64,000 nucleotides of DNA from Odiellus spinosus (Eukaryota; Arthropoda; Arachnida; Opiliones; Phalangiidae). The stretch is from positions 744,001 through 808,000 of the forward strand of contig CAWUCO010000060.1 of assembly GCA_963920705.1 (NCBI GenBank). The letters are read 5' to 3'. Positions 1 to 12,982 of the stretch are shown in pieces. Numbering within the stretch: the stretch's first letter is position 1; each line of letters begins with the position of its first letter. The position numbers and the translations under genes were made by a program. Under the pieces are notes generated by a model. It worked only from the letters and a program-made list of their open reading frames with translations, was not told the DNA's origin and made no database searches.

Positions 1-301
1 CTATGCTTGGGAAATTTGTAAATCTATACTTTGGAAATTTGTAAATCTATACTTGGGAAATTTGTAAATCTATACTTGGGAAATTTGTAAATCTATACTT
101 GAGAAATTTGTAAATCAATACTTGTGAAATTTGTAAAACTATACTTGGGAAATTTGTGGATCTATACTTGGGAAATTTGTGGATCTATACTTTGGAAATT
201 TGTAAATCTATACTTGGGAAATTTGTAAATCTATGCTTGGGAAATTTTTAAATCTATACTTTGGAAATTTGTAAATCTATACTTGGGAAATTTGTAAATC
301 T
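1..301 (+). repeat. Family I HOR, 3' tail of an incomplete copy
   Basis: This stretch repeats in the same order 1196 bp downstream, at 1197-1497. It carries A and I units, then the F-G doublet near 113-140, two B units, an H unit, and an I unit followed by a TTAAATC variant. It is the 3' part of a higher-order copy whose beginning lies outside the window. It contains no gene. Confidence 0.85.
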
Positions 302-1497
302 ATGCTTTGGAAATTTGTAAATCTATACTTGGGAAATTTGTGGATCTATACTTGGGAAATTTGTGGATCTATACTTGGGAAATTTGTGGATAAATACTTG
401 GGAAATTTGTTTATAAATACTTGGGAAATTTGTGGAAAAATACTTGGGAAATTTGTGGATCTTTACTTGGGAAATTTGTGGATCTATACTTGGGAAATTT
501 GTAAATCTATACTTGGGAAATTTGTAAATCTATACTTTGGAAATTTGTAAATCTATGCTTGGGAAATTTGTAAATCTATACTTGGGAAATTTGTAAATCT
601 ATACTTGGGAAATTTGTAAATCTATACTTGGGAAATTTGTAAATCTATACTTGGGGAATTTGTGGATCTATACTTGGGAAATTTGTGGATCTATACTTGG
701 AAAATTTATGGATCTATACTTGGGAAATTTGTGGATCTATACTTGGGAAATTTGTGGATCTATACTTGGGAAATTTGTGGATCTATACTTTGGAGATTTG
801 TAAATCTATACTTGGGAAATTTGTAAATCTATACTTGGGAAATTTGTAAATCTATACTTGGGAAATTTGTAAATCAATACTTGTGAAATCTGTAAAACTA
901 TACTTGGGAAATTTGTGGATCTATACTTTGGAAATTTGTAAATCTATACTTGGGAAATTTGTAAATCTATGCTTGGGAAATTTGTAAATCTATACTTTGG
1001 AAATTTGTAAATCTATACTTGGGAAATTTGTAAATCTATACTTGGGAAATTTGTAAATCTATACTTGAGAAATTTGTAAATCAATACTTGGGAAATTTGT
1101 AAATCAATACTTGTGAAATCTGTAAAACTATACTTGGGAAATTTGTGGATCTATACTTTGGAAATTTGTAAATCTATACTTGGGAAATTTGTAAATCTAT
1201 GCTTGGGAAATTTGTAAATCTATACTTTGGAAATTTGTAAATCTATACTTGGGAAATTTGTAAATCTATACTTGGGAAATTTGTAAATCTATACTTGAGA
1301 AATTTGTAAATCAATACTTGTGAAATTTGTAAAACTATACTTGGGAAATTTGTGGATCTATACTTGGGAAATTTGTGGATCTATACTTTGGAAATTTGTA
1401 AATCTATACTTGGGAAATTTGTAAATCTATGCTTGGGAAATTTTTAAATCTATACTTTGGAAATTTGTAAATCTATACTTGGGAAATTTGTAAATCT
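302..1497 (+). repeat. Family I HOR copy, 1196 bp (52 units), short form
   Basis: The copy begins at the marker ATGCTTTGG, which recurs at 1498, 3637 and 6166. The order is B units, then C-D-E, a B variant with GATCTTTAC, a type-A run, a B block with one ATGGATC unit (about 707-716), and F-G cassettes. A 10-unit (230-bp) local duplication places AATCTGTAAAAC both near 887 and near 1117. The copy is shorter than the later family I copies and lacks the block containing TTCGG and TTAGAGA/GTAGAGC units. An 82-codon frame opens at 302 but is explained by its B units and has no other coding support. Confidence 0.85.
871..1330 (+). repeat. 230-bp (10-unit) local tandem duplication
   Basis: The F unit ending in GTGAAATC, followed by GTAAAAC, appears at 871-900 and again at 1101-1130. 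In both places it is followed by B/H, A, I, H, A, A and a TTGAG unit. The GAAATCTG substitution in place of GAAATTTG is shared by both copies, so they are related by a recent local duplication rather than by independent mutation. A third, less similar F-G cassette follows at about 1312. Confidence 0.8.
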
Positions 1498-3636
1498 ATG
1501 CTTTGGAAATTTGTAAATCTATACTTGGGAAATTTGTGGATCTATACTTGGGAAATTTGTGGATCTATACTTGGGAAATTTGTGGATAAATACTTGGGAA
1601 ATTTTTTTATAAATACTTGGGAAATTTGTGGAAAAATACTTGGGAATTTTGTGGATCTTTACTTGGGAAATTTGTGGATCTATACTTGGGAAATTTTTGG
1701 ATCTATACTTGGGAAATTTGTGGATCTATACTTGGGAAATTTGTGGATCTATACTTCGGAAATTTGTGGATCTATACTTGGGAAATTTTTAGAGATATAC
1801 TTGGGAAATTTTTGGATCTATACTTGGGAAATTTGTAAATCTATACTTGGGAAATTTGTAAATCTATACTTGGGAAATTTGTAAATCTATACTTGGGAAA
1901 TTTGTAAATCTATACTTGGGAAATTTGTAAATCTATACTTGGGAAATTTGTAAATCTATACTTGGGAAATTTGTAAATCTATACTTGGGAAATTTGTAAA
2001 TCTATACTTGGGAAATTTGTAAATCTATACTTGGGAAATTTGTAAATCTATACTTGGGAAATTTGTAAATCTATACTTGGGAAATTTGTAAATCTATACT
2101 TGGGAAATTTGTGGATAAATACTTGGGAAATTTGTGGATAAATACTTGGGAAATTTGTTTATAAATACTTGGGAAATTTGTGGATAAATACTTGGGAAAT
2201 TTGTGGATCTATACTTGGGAAATTTGTGGATCTATACTTGGTAAATTTGTGGATCTATACTTTGGAAATTTGTGGATCTATACTTGGGAAATTTTTGGAT
2301 CTATACTTGGGAAATTTGTGGATCTATACTTGGGAAATTTGTGGATCTATACTTCGGAAATTTGTGGATCTATACTTGGGAAATTTGTAGAGCTATACTT
2401 GGGAAATTTTTGGATCTATACTTGGGAAATTTTTAAATCTATACTTGGGAAATTTGTAAATCTATACTTGGGAAATTTGTAAATCTATACTTTGGAAATT
2501 TGTAAATCTATACTTGGGAAATTTGTAAATCTATACTTGAGAAATTTGTAAATCTATACTTGGGAAATTTGTAAATCTATACTTGGGAAATTTGTAAATC
2601 TATACTTGGGATATTTGTAAATCTATTCTTGGGAAATTTGTAAATCTATACTTGGAAAATTTGTAAATCTATACTTGGGAAATTTGTAAATCTATACTTG
2701 GGAAATTTGTAAATCTATACTTGGGAAATTTGTAAATCTATACTTGGGAAATTTGTGGATCTATACTTGGGAAATTTGTGGATAAATACTTGGGAAATTT
2801 GTTTATAAATACTTGGGAAATTTGTGGAAAAATACTTGGGAAATTTGTGGATCTATGCTTGGGAAATTTGTAAATCTATACTTGGGAAATTTGTAAATCT
2901 ATACTTTGGAAATTTGTAAATCTATGCTTGGGAAATTTGTAAATCTATACTTGGGAAATTTGTAAATCTATACTTGGGAAATTTGTAAATCTATACTTGG
3001 GAAATTTGTAAATCTATACTTGGGGAATTTGTGGATCTATACTTGGGAAATTTGTGGATCTATACTTGGAAAATTTATGGATCTATACTTGGGAAATTTG
3101 TGGATCTATACTTGGGAAATTTGTGGATCTATACTTGGGAAATTTGTGGATCTATACTTTGGAGATTTGTAAATCTATACTTGGGAAATTTGTAAATCTA
3201 TACTTGGGAAATTTGTAAATCTATACTTGGGAAATTTGTAAATCAATACTTGTGAAATCTGTAAAACTATACTTGGGAAATTTGTGGATCTATACTTTGG
3301 AAATTTGTAAATCTATACTTGGGAAATTTGTAAATCTATGCTTGGGAAATTTGTAAATCTATACTTTGGAAATTTGTAAATCTATACTTGGGAAATTTGT
3401 AAATCTATACTTGGGAAATTTGTAAATCTATACTTGAGAAATTTGTAAATCAATACTTGTGAAATTTGTAAAACTATACTTGGGAAATTTGTGGATCTAT
3501 ACTTGGGAAATTTGTGGATCTATACTTTGGAAATTTGTAAATCTATACTTGGGAAATTTGTAAATCTATGCTTGGGAAATTTTTAAATCTATACTTTGGA
3601 AATTTGTAAATCTATACTTGGGAAATTTGTAAATCT
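1498..3636 (+). repeat. Family I HOR copy, 2139 bp (93 units)
   Basis: The copy starts at ATGCTTTGG. Its 5' part holds B, C, a TTTTTATAAATAC form of D, E, and B variants including ACTTCGG (about 1755) and TTAGAGATATAC (about 1789). A run of about 12 type-A units follows (roughly 1825-2110), then a C-C-D-C-B block with a second ACTTCGG unit (about 2351) and GTAGAGCTATAC. The 3' part has a TTGGGATATTTG unit near 2608, C-D-E, and F-G cassettes. It is about 17 units shorter than the next copy. The 128-codon frame at 1498-1884 starts with ATG but consists only of satellite units. Confidence 0.85.
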
Positions 3637-6165
3637 ATGCTTTGGAAATTTGTAAATCTATACTTGGGAAATTTGTGGATCTATACTTGGGAAATTTGTG
3701 GATCTATACTTGGGAAATTTGTGGATAAATACTTGGGAAATTTTTTTATAAATACTTGGGAAATTTGTGGAAAAATACTTGGGAATTTTGTGGATCTTTA
3801 CTTGGGAAATTTGTGGATCTATACTTGGGAAATTTTTGGATCTATACTTGGGAAATTTGTGGATCTATACTTGGGAAAGTTGTGGATCTATACTTCGGAA
3901 ATTTGTGGATCTATACTTGGGAAATTTTTAGAGATATACTTGGGAAATTTTTGGATCTATACTTGGGAAATTTGTAAATCTATACTTGGGAAATTTGTAA
4001 ATCTATACTTGGGAAATTTGTAAATCTATACTTGGGAAATTTGTAAATCTATACTTGGGAAATTTGTAAATCTATACTTGGGAAATTTGTAAATCTATAC
4101 TTGGGAAATTTGTAAATCTATGCTTGGGAAATTTGTAAATCTATACTTGGGAAATTTGTAAATCTATACTTGGGAAATTTGTAAATCTATACTTGGGAAA
4201 TTTGTGGATAAATACTTGGGAAATTTGTGGATAAATACTTGGGAAATTTGTGGATAAATACTTGGGAAATTTGTTTATAAATACTTGGGAAATTTGTGGA
4301 TAGATACTTGGGAAATTTGTGGATCTATACTTGGGAAATTTGTGGATCTATACTTGGGAAATTTGTGGATCTATACTTGGGAAATTTATGGATCTATACT
4401 TGGGAAATTTGTGGATCTATACTTGGGAAATTTGTGGATCTATACTTGGGAAATTTGTAAATCTATACTTGGGAAATTTGTAAATCTATACTTGGGAAAT
4501 TTGTAAATCTATACTTGGGAAATTTGTAAATCTATACTTGGGAAATTTGTAAATCTATACTTGGAAAATTTGTGGATAAATACTTGGGAAATTTGTGGAT
4601 AAATACTTGGGAAATTTGTGGATAAATACTTGGGAAATTTGTTTATAAATACTTGAGAAATTTGTTTATAAATACTTGGGAAATTTGTGGATCTATACTT
4701 GGGAAATTTGTGGATCTATACTTGGGAAATTTGTGGATCTATACTTGGGAAATTTGTGGATCTATACTTGGGAAATCTTTGGATCTATACTTGGGAAATT
4801 TGTGGATCTATACTTGGGAAATTTGTGGATCTATACTTCGGAAATTTGTGGATCTATACTTGGGAAATTTGTAGAGCTATACTTGGGAAATTTTTGGATC
4901 TATACTTGGGAAATTTTTAAATCTATACTTGGGAAATTTGTAAATCTATACTTGGGAAATTTGTAAATCTATACTTTGGAAATTTGTAAATCTATACTTG
5001 GGAAATTTGTAAATCTATACTTGGGAAATTTGTAAATCTATACTTGGGAAATTTGTAAATCTATACTTGGGAAATTTGTAAATCTATACTTGGGAAATTT
5101 GTAAATCTATACTTGGGATATTTGTAAATCTATTCTTGGTAAATTTGTAAATCTATACTTGGAAAATTTGTAAATCTATACTTGGGAAATTTGTAAATCT
5201 ATACTTGGGAAATTTGTAAATCTATACTTGGGAAATTTGTAAATCTATACTTGGGAAATTTGTGGATCTATACTTGGGAAATTTGTGGATAAATACTTGG
5301 GAAATTTGTTTATAAATACTTGGGAAATTTGTGGAAAAATACTTGGGAAATTTGTGGATCTTTACTTGGGAAATTTGTGGATCTATACTTGGGAAATTTG
5401 TAAATCTATACTTGGGAAATTTGTAAATCTATACTTTGGAAATTTGTAAATCTATACTTGGGAAATTTGTAAATCTATACTTGGGAAATTTGTAAATCTA
5501 TACTTGGGAAATTTGTAAATCTATACTTGGGAAATTTTAAATCTATACTTGGGGAATTTGTGGATCTATACTTGGGAAATTTGTGGATCTATACTTGGAA
5601 AATTTATGGATCTATACTTGGGAAATTTGTGGATCTATACTTAGGAAATTTGTGGATCTATACTTGGGAAATTTGTGGATCTATACTTTAGAGATTTGTA
5701 AATCTATACTTGGGAAATTTGTAAATCTATACTTGGGAAATTTGTAAATCTATACTTGGGAAATTTGTAAATCAATACTTGTGAAATCTGTAAAACTATA
5801 CTTGGGAAATTTGTGGATCTATACTTTGGAAATTTGTAAATCTATACTTGGGAAATTTGTAAATCTATGCTTGGGAAATTTGTAAATCTATACTTTGGAA
5901 ATTTGTAAATCTATACTTGGGAAATTTGTAAATCTATACTTGGGAAATTTGTAAATCTATACTTGAGAAATTTGTAAATCAATACTTGTGAAATTTGTAA
6001 AACTATACTTGGGAAATTTGTGGATCTATACTTGGGAAATTTGTGGATCTATACTTTGGAAATTTGTAAATCTATACTTGGGAAATTTGTAAATCTATGC
6101 TTGGGAAATTTTTAAATCTATACTTTGGAAATTTGTAAATCTATACTTGGGAAATTTGTAAATCT
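3637..6165 (+). repeat. Family I HOR copy, 2529 bp
   Basis: This copy and the next match unit for unit at an offset of 2529 bp, which is 110 units minus one base. The missing base is in a 22-bp unit near 5531-5540 (GAAATTTTAAATC) that is also present near 8060. Shared private variants include TTGGGAAAGTTGTGG (about 3871 and 6400), TTGGGAAATCTTTGG (about 4770 and 7300), TATTCTTGGTAAATTTG (about 5132 and 7661) and ACTTTAGAGATTTG (about 5685 and 8214). One difference is an I unit near 4120 where the next copy has an A unit. There is no gene. Confidence 0.9.
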
Positions 6166-8671
6166 ATGCTTTGGAAATTTGTAAATCTATACTTGGGAAA
6201 TTTGTGGATCTATACTTGGGAAATTTGTGGATCTATACTTGGGAAATTTGTGGATAAATACTTGGGAAATTTTTTTATAAATACTTGGGAAATTTGTGGA
6301 AAAATACTTGGGAATTTTGTGGATCTTTACTTGGGAAATTTGTGGATCTATACTTGGGAAATTTTTGGATCTATACTTGGGAAATTTGTGGATCTATACT
6401 TGGGAAAGTTGTGGATCTATACTTCGGAAATTTGTGGATCTATACTTGGGAAATTTTTAGAGATATACTTGGGAAATTTTTGGATCTATACTTGGGAAAT
6501 TTGTAAATCTATACTTGGGAAATTTGTAAATCTATACTTGGGAAATTTGTAAATCTATACTTGGGAAATTTGTAAATCTATACTTGGGAAATTTGTAAAT
6601 CTATACTTGGGAAATTTGTAAATCTATACTTGGGAAATTTGTAAATCTATACTTGGGAAATTTGTAAATCTATACTTGGGAAATTTGTAAATCTATACTT
6701 GGGAAATTTGTAAATCTATACTTGGGAAATTTGTGGATAAATACTTGGGAAATTTGTGGATAAATACTTGGGAAATTTGTGGATAAATACTTGGGAAATT
6801 TGTTTATAAATACTTGGGAAATTTGTGGATAGATACTTGGGAAATTTGTGGATCTATACTTGGGAAATTTGTGGATCTATACTTGGGAAATTTGTGGATC
6901 TATACTTGGGAAATTTATGGATCTATACTTGGGAAATTTGTGGATCTATACTTGGGAAATTTGTGGATCTATACTTGGGAAATTTGTAAATCTATACTTG
7001 GGAAATTTGTAAATCTATACTTGGGAAATTTGTAAATCTATACTTGGGAAATTTGTAAATCTATACTTGGGAAATTTGTAAATCTATACTTGGAAAATTT
7101 GTGGATAAATACTTGGGAAATTTGTGGATAAATACTTGGGAAATTTGTGGATAAATACTTGGGAAATTTGTTTATAAATACTTGAGAAATTTGTTTATAA
7201 ATACTTGGGAAATTTGTGGATCTATACTTGGGAAATTTGTGGATCTATACTTGGGAAATTTGTGGATCTATACTTGGGAAATTTGTGGATCTATACTTGG
7301 GAAATCTTTGGATCTATACTTGGGAAATTTGTGGATCTATACTTGGGAAATTTGTGGATCTATACTTCGGAAATTTGTGGATCTATACTTGGGAAATTTG
7401 TAGAGCTATACTTGGGAAATTTTTGGATCTATACTTGGGAAATTTTTAAATCTATACTTGGGAAATTTGTAAATCTATACTTGGGAAATTTGTAAATCTA
7501 TACTTTGGAAATTTGTAAATCTATACTTGGGAAATTTGTAAATCTATACTTGGGAAATTTGTAAATCTATACTTGGGAAATTTGTAAATCTATACTTGGG
7601 AAATTTGTAAATCTATACTTGGGAAATTTGTAAATCTATACTTGGGATATTTGTAAATCTATTCTTGGTAAATTTGTAAATCTATACTTGGAAAATTTGT
7701 AAATCTATACTTGGGAAATTTGTAAATCTATACTTGGGAAATTTGTAAATCTATACTTGGGAAATTTGTAAATCTATACTTGGGAAATTTGTGGATCTAT
7801 ACTTGGGAAATTTGTGGATAAATACTTGGGAAATTTGTTTATAAATACTTGGGAAATTTGTGGAAAAATACTTGGGAAATTTGTGGATCTTTACTTGGGA
7901 AATTTGTGGATCTATACTTGGGAAATTTGTAAATCTATACTTGGGAAATTTGTAAATCTATACTTTGGAAATTTGTAAATCTATACTTGGGAAATTTGTA
8001 AATCTATACTTGGGAAATTTGTAAATCTATACTTGGGAAATTTGTAAATCTATACTTGGGAAATTTTAAATCTATACTTGGGGAATTTGTGGATCTATAC
8101 TTGGGAAATTTGTGGATCTATACTTGGAAAATTTATGGATCTATACTTGGGAAATTTGTGGATCTATACTTAGGAAATTTGTGGATCTATACTTGGGAAA
8201 TTTGTGGATCTATACTTTAGAGATTTGTAAATCTATACTTGGGAAATTTGTAAATCTATACTTGGGAAATTTGTAAATCTATACTTGGGAAATTTGTAAA
8301 TCAATACTTGTGAAATTTGTAAAACTATACTTGGGAAATTTGTGGATCTATACTTTGGAAATTTGTAAATCTATGCTTGGGAAATTTGTAAATCTATACT
8401 TTGGAAATTTGTAAATCTATACTTGGGAAATTTGTAAATCTATACTTGGGAAATTTGTAAATCTATACTTGAGAAATTTGTAAATCAATACTTGTGAAAT
8501 TTGTAAAACTATACTTGGGAAATTTGTGGATCTATACTTGGGAAATTTGTGGAACTATACTTTGGAAATTTGTAAATCTATACTTGGGAAATTTGTAAAT
8601 CTATGCTTGGCAAATTTTTAAATCTATTCTTTGGAAATTTGTAAATCTATACTTGGGAAATTTGTAAATCT
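6166..8671 (+). repeat. Family I HOR copy, 2506 bp
   Basis: Nearly identical to the preceding copy but one unit shorter. The lost unit is a type-A unit between an H and an I unit near 8350-8375, and the F unit there reads GAAATTTG where the preceding copy has GAAATCTG. Near the 3' end it carries TTGGCAAATTTTTAAATC and TATTCTTTGG (about 8609-8635), which the earlier copies lack. The single-base deletion near 8060 is shared with the preceding copy. No gene is seen. Confidence 0.9.
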
Positions 8672-9058
8672 ATGCTTGGGAAATTTGTAAATCTATACTT
8701 GGGAAATTTGTGGATCTATACTTGGGAAATTTGTGGATCTATACTTGGGAAATTTGTGGATAAATACTTGGGAAATTTGTTTATAAATACTTGGGAAATT
8801 TGTGGAAAAATACTTGGGAATTTTGTGGATCTTTACTTGGGAAATTTGTGGATCTATACTTGGGAAATTTTTGGATCTATACTTGGGAAATTTGTGGATC
8901 TATACTTGGGAAATTTGTGGATCTATACTTCGGAAATTTGTGGATCTATACTTGGGAAATTTTTAGAGATATACTTGGGAAATTTTTGGATCTATACTTG
9001 GGAAATTTGTAAATCTATACTTGGGAAATTTGTAAATCTATACTTGGGAAATTTGTAA
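8672..9058 (+). repeat. Family I HOR, truncated last copy
   Basis: This repeats the first 387 bp of the family I copy: B units, C-D-E, GATCTTTAC, ACTTCGG and TTAGAGA. The starting marker is ATGCTTGGG instead of ATGCTTTGG. After about 9003 the pattern stops and only type-A units follow, so family I ends here. The 128-codon frame starting at 8672 is of the same kind as those at 1498, 3637 and 6166. Confidence 0.8.
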
Positions 9059-9620
9059 ATCTATACTTGGGAAATTTGTAAATCTATACTTGGGAAATTT
9101 GTAAATCTATACTTGGGAAATTTGTAAATCTATACTTGGGAAATTTGTAAATCTATACTTGGGAAATTTGTAAATCTATACTTGGGAAATTTGTAAATCT
9201 ATACTTGGGAAATTTGTAAATCTATACTTGGGAAATTTGTAAATCTATACTTGGGAAATTTGTAAATCTATACTTGGGAAATTTGTAAATCTATACTTGG
9301 GAAATTTGTAAATCTATACTTTGGAAATTTGTAAATCTATACTTGGGAAATTTGTAAATCTATACTTGGGAAATTTGTAAATCTATACTTGGGAAATTTG
9401 TAAATCTATACTTGGGAAATTTGTAAATCTATACTTGGGAAATTTGTAAATCTATACTTGGGATATTTGTAAATCTATACTTGGGAAATTTGTAAATCTA
9501 TACTTGGGAAATTTGTAAATCTATACTTGGGAAATTTGTAAATCTATACTTGGGAAATTTGTAAATCTATACTTGGGAAATTTGTAAATCTATACTTGGG
9601 AAATTTGTAAATCTATACTT
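9003..9620 (+). repeat. Nearly pure type-A run between family I and family II
   Basis: About 27 consecutive units are type A. The only clear exceptions are one H unit near 9317 and one TTGGGATATTTG unit near 9461. The run lies between the last family I variant unit and the first 24-bp GGTAAAATTT unit (9621), which marks family II. It shows no HOR structure of its own. Confidence 0.85.
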
Positions 9621-11440
9621 GGTAAAATTTGTAAATCTATACTTGGGAAATTTGTATATCTATACTAGGGAAATTTGTAAATCTATACATGGGAAATTTG
9701 TAAATCAATACTTGGGAAATTTGTAAATCAATACTTGTGAAATTTGTAAATCTATACTTGGGAAATTTGTAAATCTATACTTGGGAAATTTGTAAATCTA
9801 TACTTGGTAAAATTTGTAAATCTATACTTGGGAAATTTGTAAATCTATACTTGGGAAATTTGTAAATCTATACTTGGGAAATTTGTAAATCAATACTTGT
9901 GAAATTTGTAAAACTATACTTGGGAAATTTGTGGATCTATACTTGGGAAATTTGTGGATCTATACTTTGGAAATTTGTATATCTATACTTGGGAAATTTG
10001 TAAATCTATACATTGGAAATTTGTAAATCTATACTTGGGAAATTTGTAAATCTATACTTGGGAAATTTGTGAATCTATACTTGGGAAATTTGTAAATCTA
10101 TACTTGAGAAATTTGTAAATCTATACTTGGGAAATTTGTAAATCTATACTTGGGAAATTTGTAAATCTATACTTTTGAAATTTGTAAAACTATACTTGGG
10201 AAATTTGTGGATCTATACTTTGGAAATTTGTAAATCTATACTTGGGAAATTTGTGGATCTATACTTGGGAAATTTGTAAATCTATACTTGGGAAATTTGT
10301 AAATCTATACTTGGGAAATTTGTAAATCTATACTTGGGAAATTTATAAATCAATACTTGGGAAATTTGTAAATCTATACTTGGGAAATTTGTAAATCTAT
10401 ACTTGGGAAATTTGTAAATCTATACTTGGGAAATTTGTAAATCAATACTTGTGAAATTTGTAAAACTATACTTGGGAAATTTGTGGATCTATACTTGGAA
10501 ATTTGTGGATCTATACTTTGGAAATTTGTAAATCTATACTTGGGAAATTTGTAAATCTATGCTTGGGAAATTTGTAAATCTATACTTTGGAAATTTGTAA
10601 ATCTATACTTGGGAAATTTGTAAATATATACTTGGGAAATTTGTAAATCTATACTTGGGAAATTTGTAAATCTATACTTGGGAAATTTGTAAATCTATAC
10701 TTGGGAAATTTGTAAATCTATACTTTGGAAATTTTTAAATTTATACTTGAGAAATTTGTAAATCTATACTTGGGAAATTTGTAAATCTATACTTTGGAAA
10801 TTTGTAAATCTATAATTGGGAAATTTGTAAATCTATACTTGGGAAATTTGTGGATCTATACTTGGGAAATTTGTGGATCTATACTTGGGAAATTTATGGA
10901 TCTATACTTGGGAAATTTGTGGATCTATACTTGGGAAATTTGTGGATCTATACTTGGGAAATTTGTGGATCTATACTTTGGAAATTTGTAAATCTATACT
11001 TGGGAAATTTGTGGATCTATACTTGGGAAATTTGTAAATCTATACTTGGGAAATTTATAAATCAATACTTGGGAAATTTGTAAATCTATACTTGGGATAT
11101 TTGTAAATCTATACTTGGGAAATTTGTAAATCTATACTTGGGAAATTTGTAAATCTATACTTGGGAAATTTGTAAATATATACTTGGGAAATTTGTAAAT
11201 CTATACTTGGGAAATTTGTAAATCTATACTTGGGAAATTTGTAAATCTATACTTGGGAAATTTGTAAATCTATACTTGGGAAATTTGTAAATCTATACTT
11301 GGGAAATTTGTAAATCTATACTTGGTAAAATTTGTAAATCTATACTTGGGAAATTTGTAAATCTATAATTGGGAAATTTGTAAATCTATACTTGGGAAAT
11401 TTGTAAATCAATACTTGGGAAATTTGTAAATCTATACTTG
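9621..11440 (+). repeat. Family II HOR, lead-in and first copy (1634 bp from 9807)
   Basis: Copies in this family are recognised by a 24-bp unit containing GGTAAAATTT, which has one extra base. Further markers are TTTGTATATC (9974), TATACATTGG (about 10007) and ACTTTTGAAATTTG followed by GTAAAAC (about 10171). Near 10491 there is a 22-bp unit ACTTGGAAATTTGTGG. After it come H-A-I-H, a type-A run, an H-J pair near 10725-10750, and H-K at about 10792-10820. The same order recurs from 11441. A TTG-initiated 65-codon frame at 10794 reads through B units and has no coding support. Confidence 0.85.
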
Positions 11441-12982
11441 GTAAAATTTGTAAATCTATACTTGGGAAATTTGTAAATCTATACTTGGGAAATTTGTAAA
11501 TCTATACTTGGGAAATTTGTAAATCAATACTTGTGAAATTTGTAAAACTATACTTGGGAAATTTGTGGATCTATACTTGGGAAATTTGTGGATCTATACT
11601 TTGGAAATTTGTATATCTATACTTGGGAAATTTGTAAATCTATACATTGGAAATTTGTAAATCTATACTTTTGAAATTTGTAAAACTATACTTGGGAAAT
11701 TTGTGGATCTATACTTTGGAAATTTGTAAATCTATACTTGGGAAATTTTTGGATCTATACTTGGGAAATTTGTAAATCTATACTTGGGAAATTTGTAAAT
11801 CTATACTTGGGAAATTTGTAAATCTATACTTGGGAAATTTATAAATCAATACTTGGGAAATTTGTAAATCTATACTTGGGAAATTTGTAAATCTATACTT
11901 GGGAAATTTGTAAATCTATACTTGGGAAATTTGTAAATCAATACTTGTGAAATTTGTAAAACTATACTTGGGAAATTTGTGGATCTATACTTGGAAATTT
12001 GTGGATCTATACTTTGGAAATTTGTAAATCTATACTTGGGAAATTTGTAAATCTATGCTTTTGAAATTTGTAAATCTATACTTTGGAAATTTGTAAATCT
12101 ATACTTGGGAAATTTGTAAATATATACTTGGGAAATTTGTAAATCTATACTTGGGAAATTTGTAAATCTATACTTGGGAAATTTGTAAATCTATACTTGG
12201 GAAATTTGTAAATCTATACTTTGGAAATTTTTAAATTTATACTTGAGAAATTTGTAAATCTATACTTGGGAAATTTGTAAATCTATACTTTGGAAATTTG
12301 TAAATCTATAATTGGGAAATTTGTAAATCTATACTTGGGAAATTTGTGGATCTATACTTGGGAAATTTGTAGATCTATACTTGGGAATTTTATGGATCTA
12401 TACTTGGGAAATTTGTGGATCTATACTTGGGAAATTTGTGGATCTATACTTGGGAAATTTGTGGATCTATACTTTGGAAATTTGTAAATCTATACTTGGG
12501 AAATTTGTGGATCTATACTTGGGAAATTTGTAAATCTATACTTGGGAAATTTGTAAATCTATACTTGGGAAATTTATAAATCAATACTTGGGAAATTTGT
12601 AAATCTATACTTGGGATATTTGTAAATCTATACTTGGGAAATTTGTAAATCTATACTTGGGAAATTTGTAAATCTATACTTGGGAAATTTGTAAATCTAT
12701 ACTTGGGAAATTTGTAAATCTATACTTGGGAAATTTGTAAATCTATACTTGGGAAATTTGTAAATCTATACTTGGGAAATTTGTAAATCTATACTTGGGA
12801 AATTTGTAAATCTATACTTGGGAAATTTGTAAATCTATACTTGGTAAAATTTGTAAATCTATACTTGGGAAATTTGTAAATCTATACTTGGGAAATTTGT
12901 AAATCTATACTTGGGAAATTTGTAAATCAATACTTGTGAAATTTGTAAATCTATACTTGGGAAATTTGTAAATCTATACTTG
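11441..12982 (+). repeat. Family II HOR, second copy (1542 bp)
   Basis: The markers of the previous copy return in order: GGTAAAATTT (11441), TTTGTATATC (11608), TATACATTGG (11641), ACTTTTG (about 11665), the 22-bp unit (about 11991), J (about 12230) and K (about 12305). Between TATACATTGG and ACTTTTG this copy has lost six units (138 bp). The offset between copies therefore drops from 1634 bp before that point to 1496 bp after it. A further GGTAAAATTT unit lies near 12841. Confidence 0.85.

Noticed and set aside
1498-1884. 128-codon ATG frame, repeated at 3637-4023, 6166-6552 and 8672-9058, as a possible gene
   Set aside because: It is made only of satellite units, uses the stop-free B and E units, and its copies are explained by the HOR. 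There is no codon bias, domain or regulatory context. Its ends are simply the first in-frame TAA of type-A units.
10720-10760. J unit (TTTTTAAATTTATAC) as a hairpin or terminator
   Set aside because: The AT palindrome is imperfect and has no GC stem or following T run. It is one of the regular unit variants.
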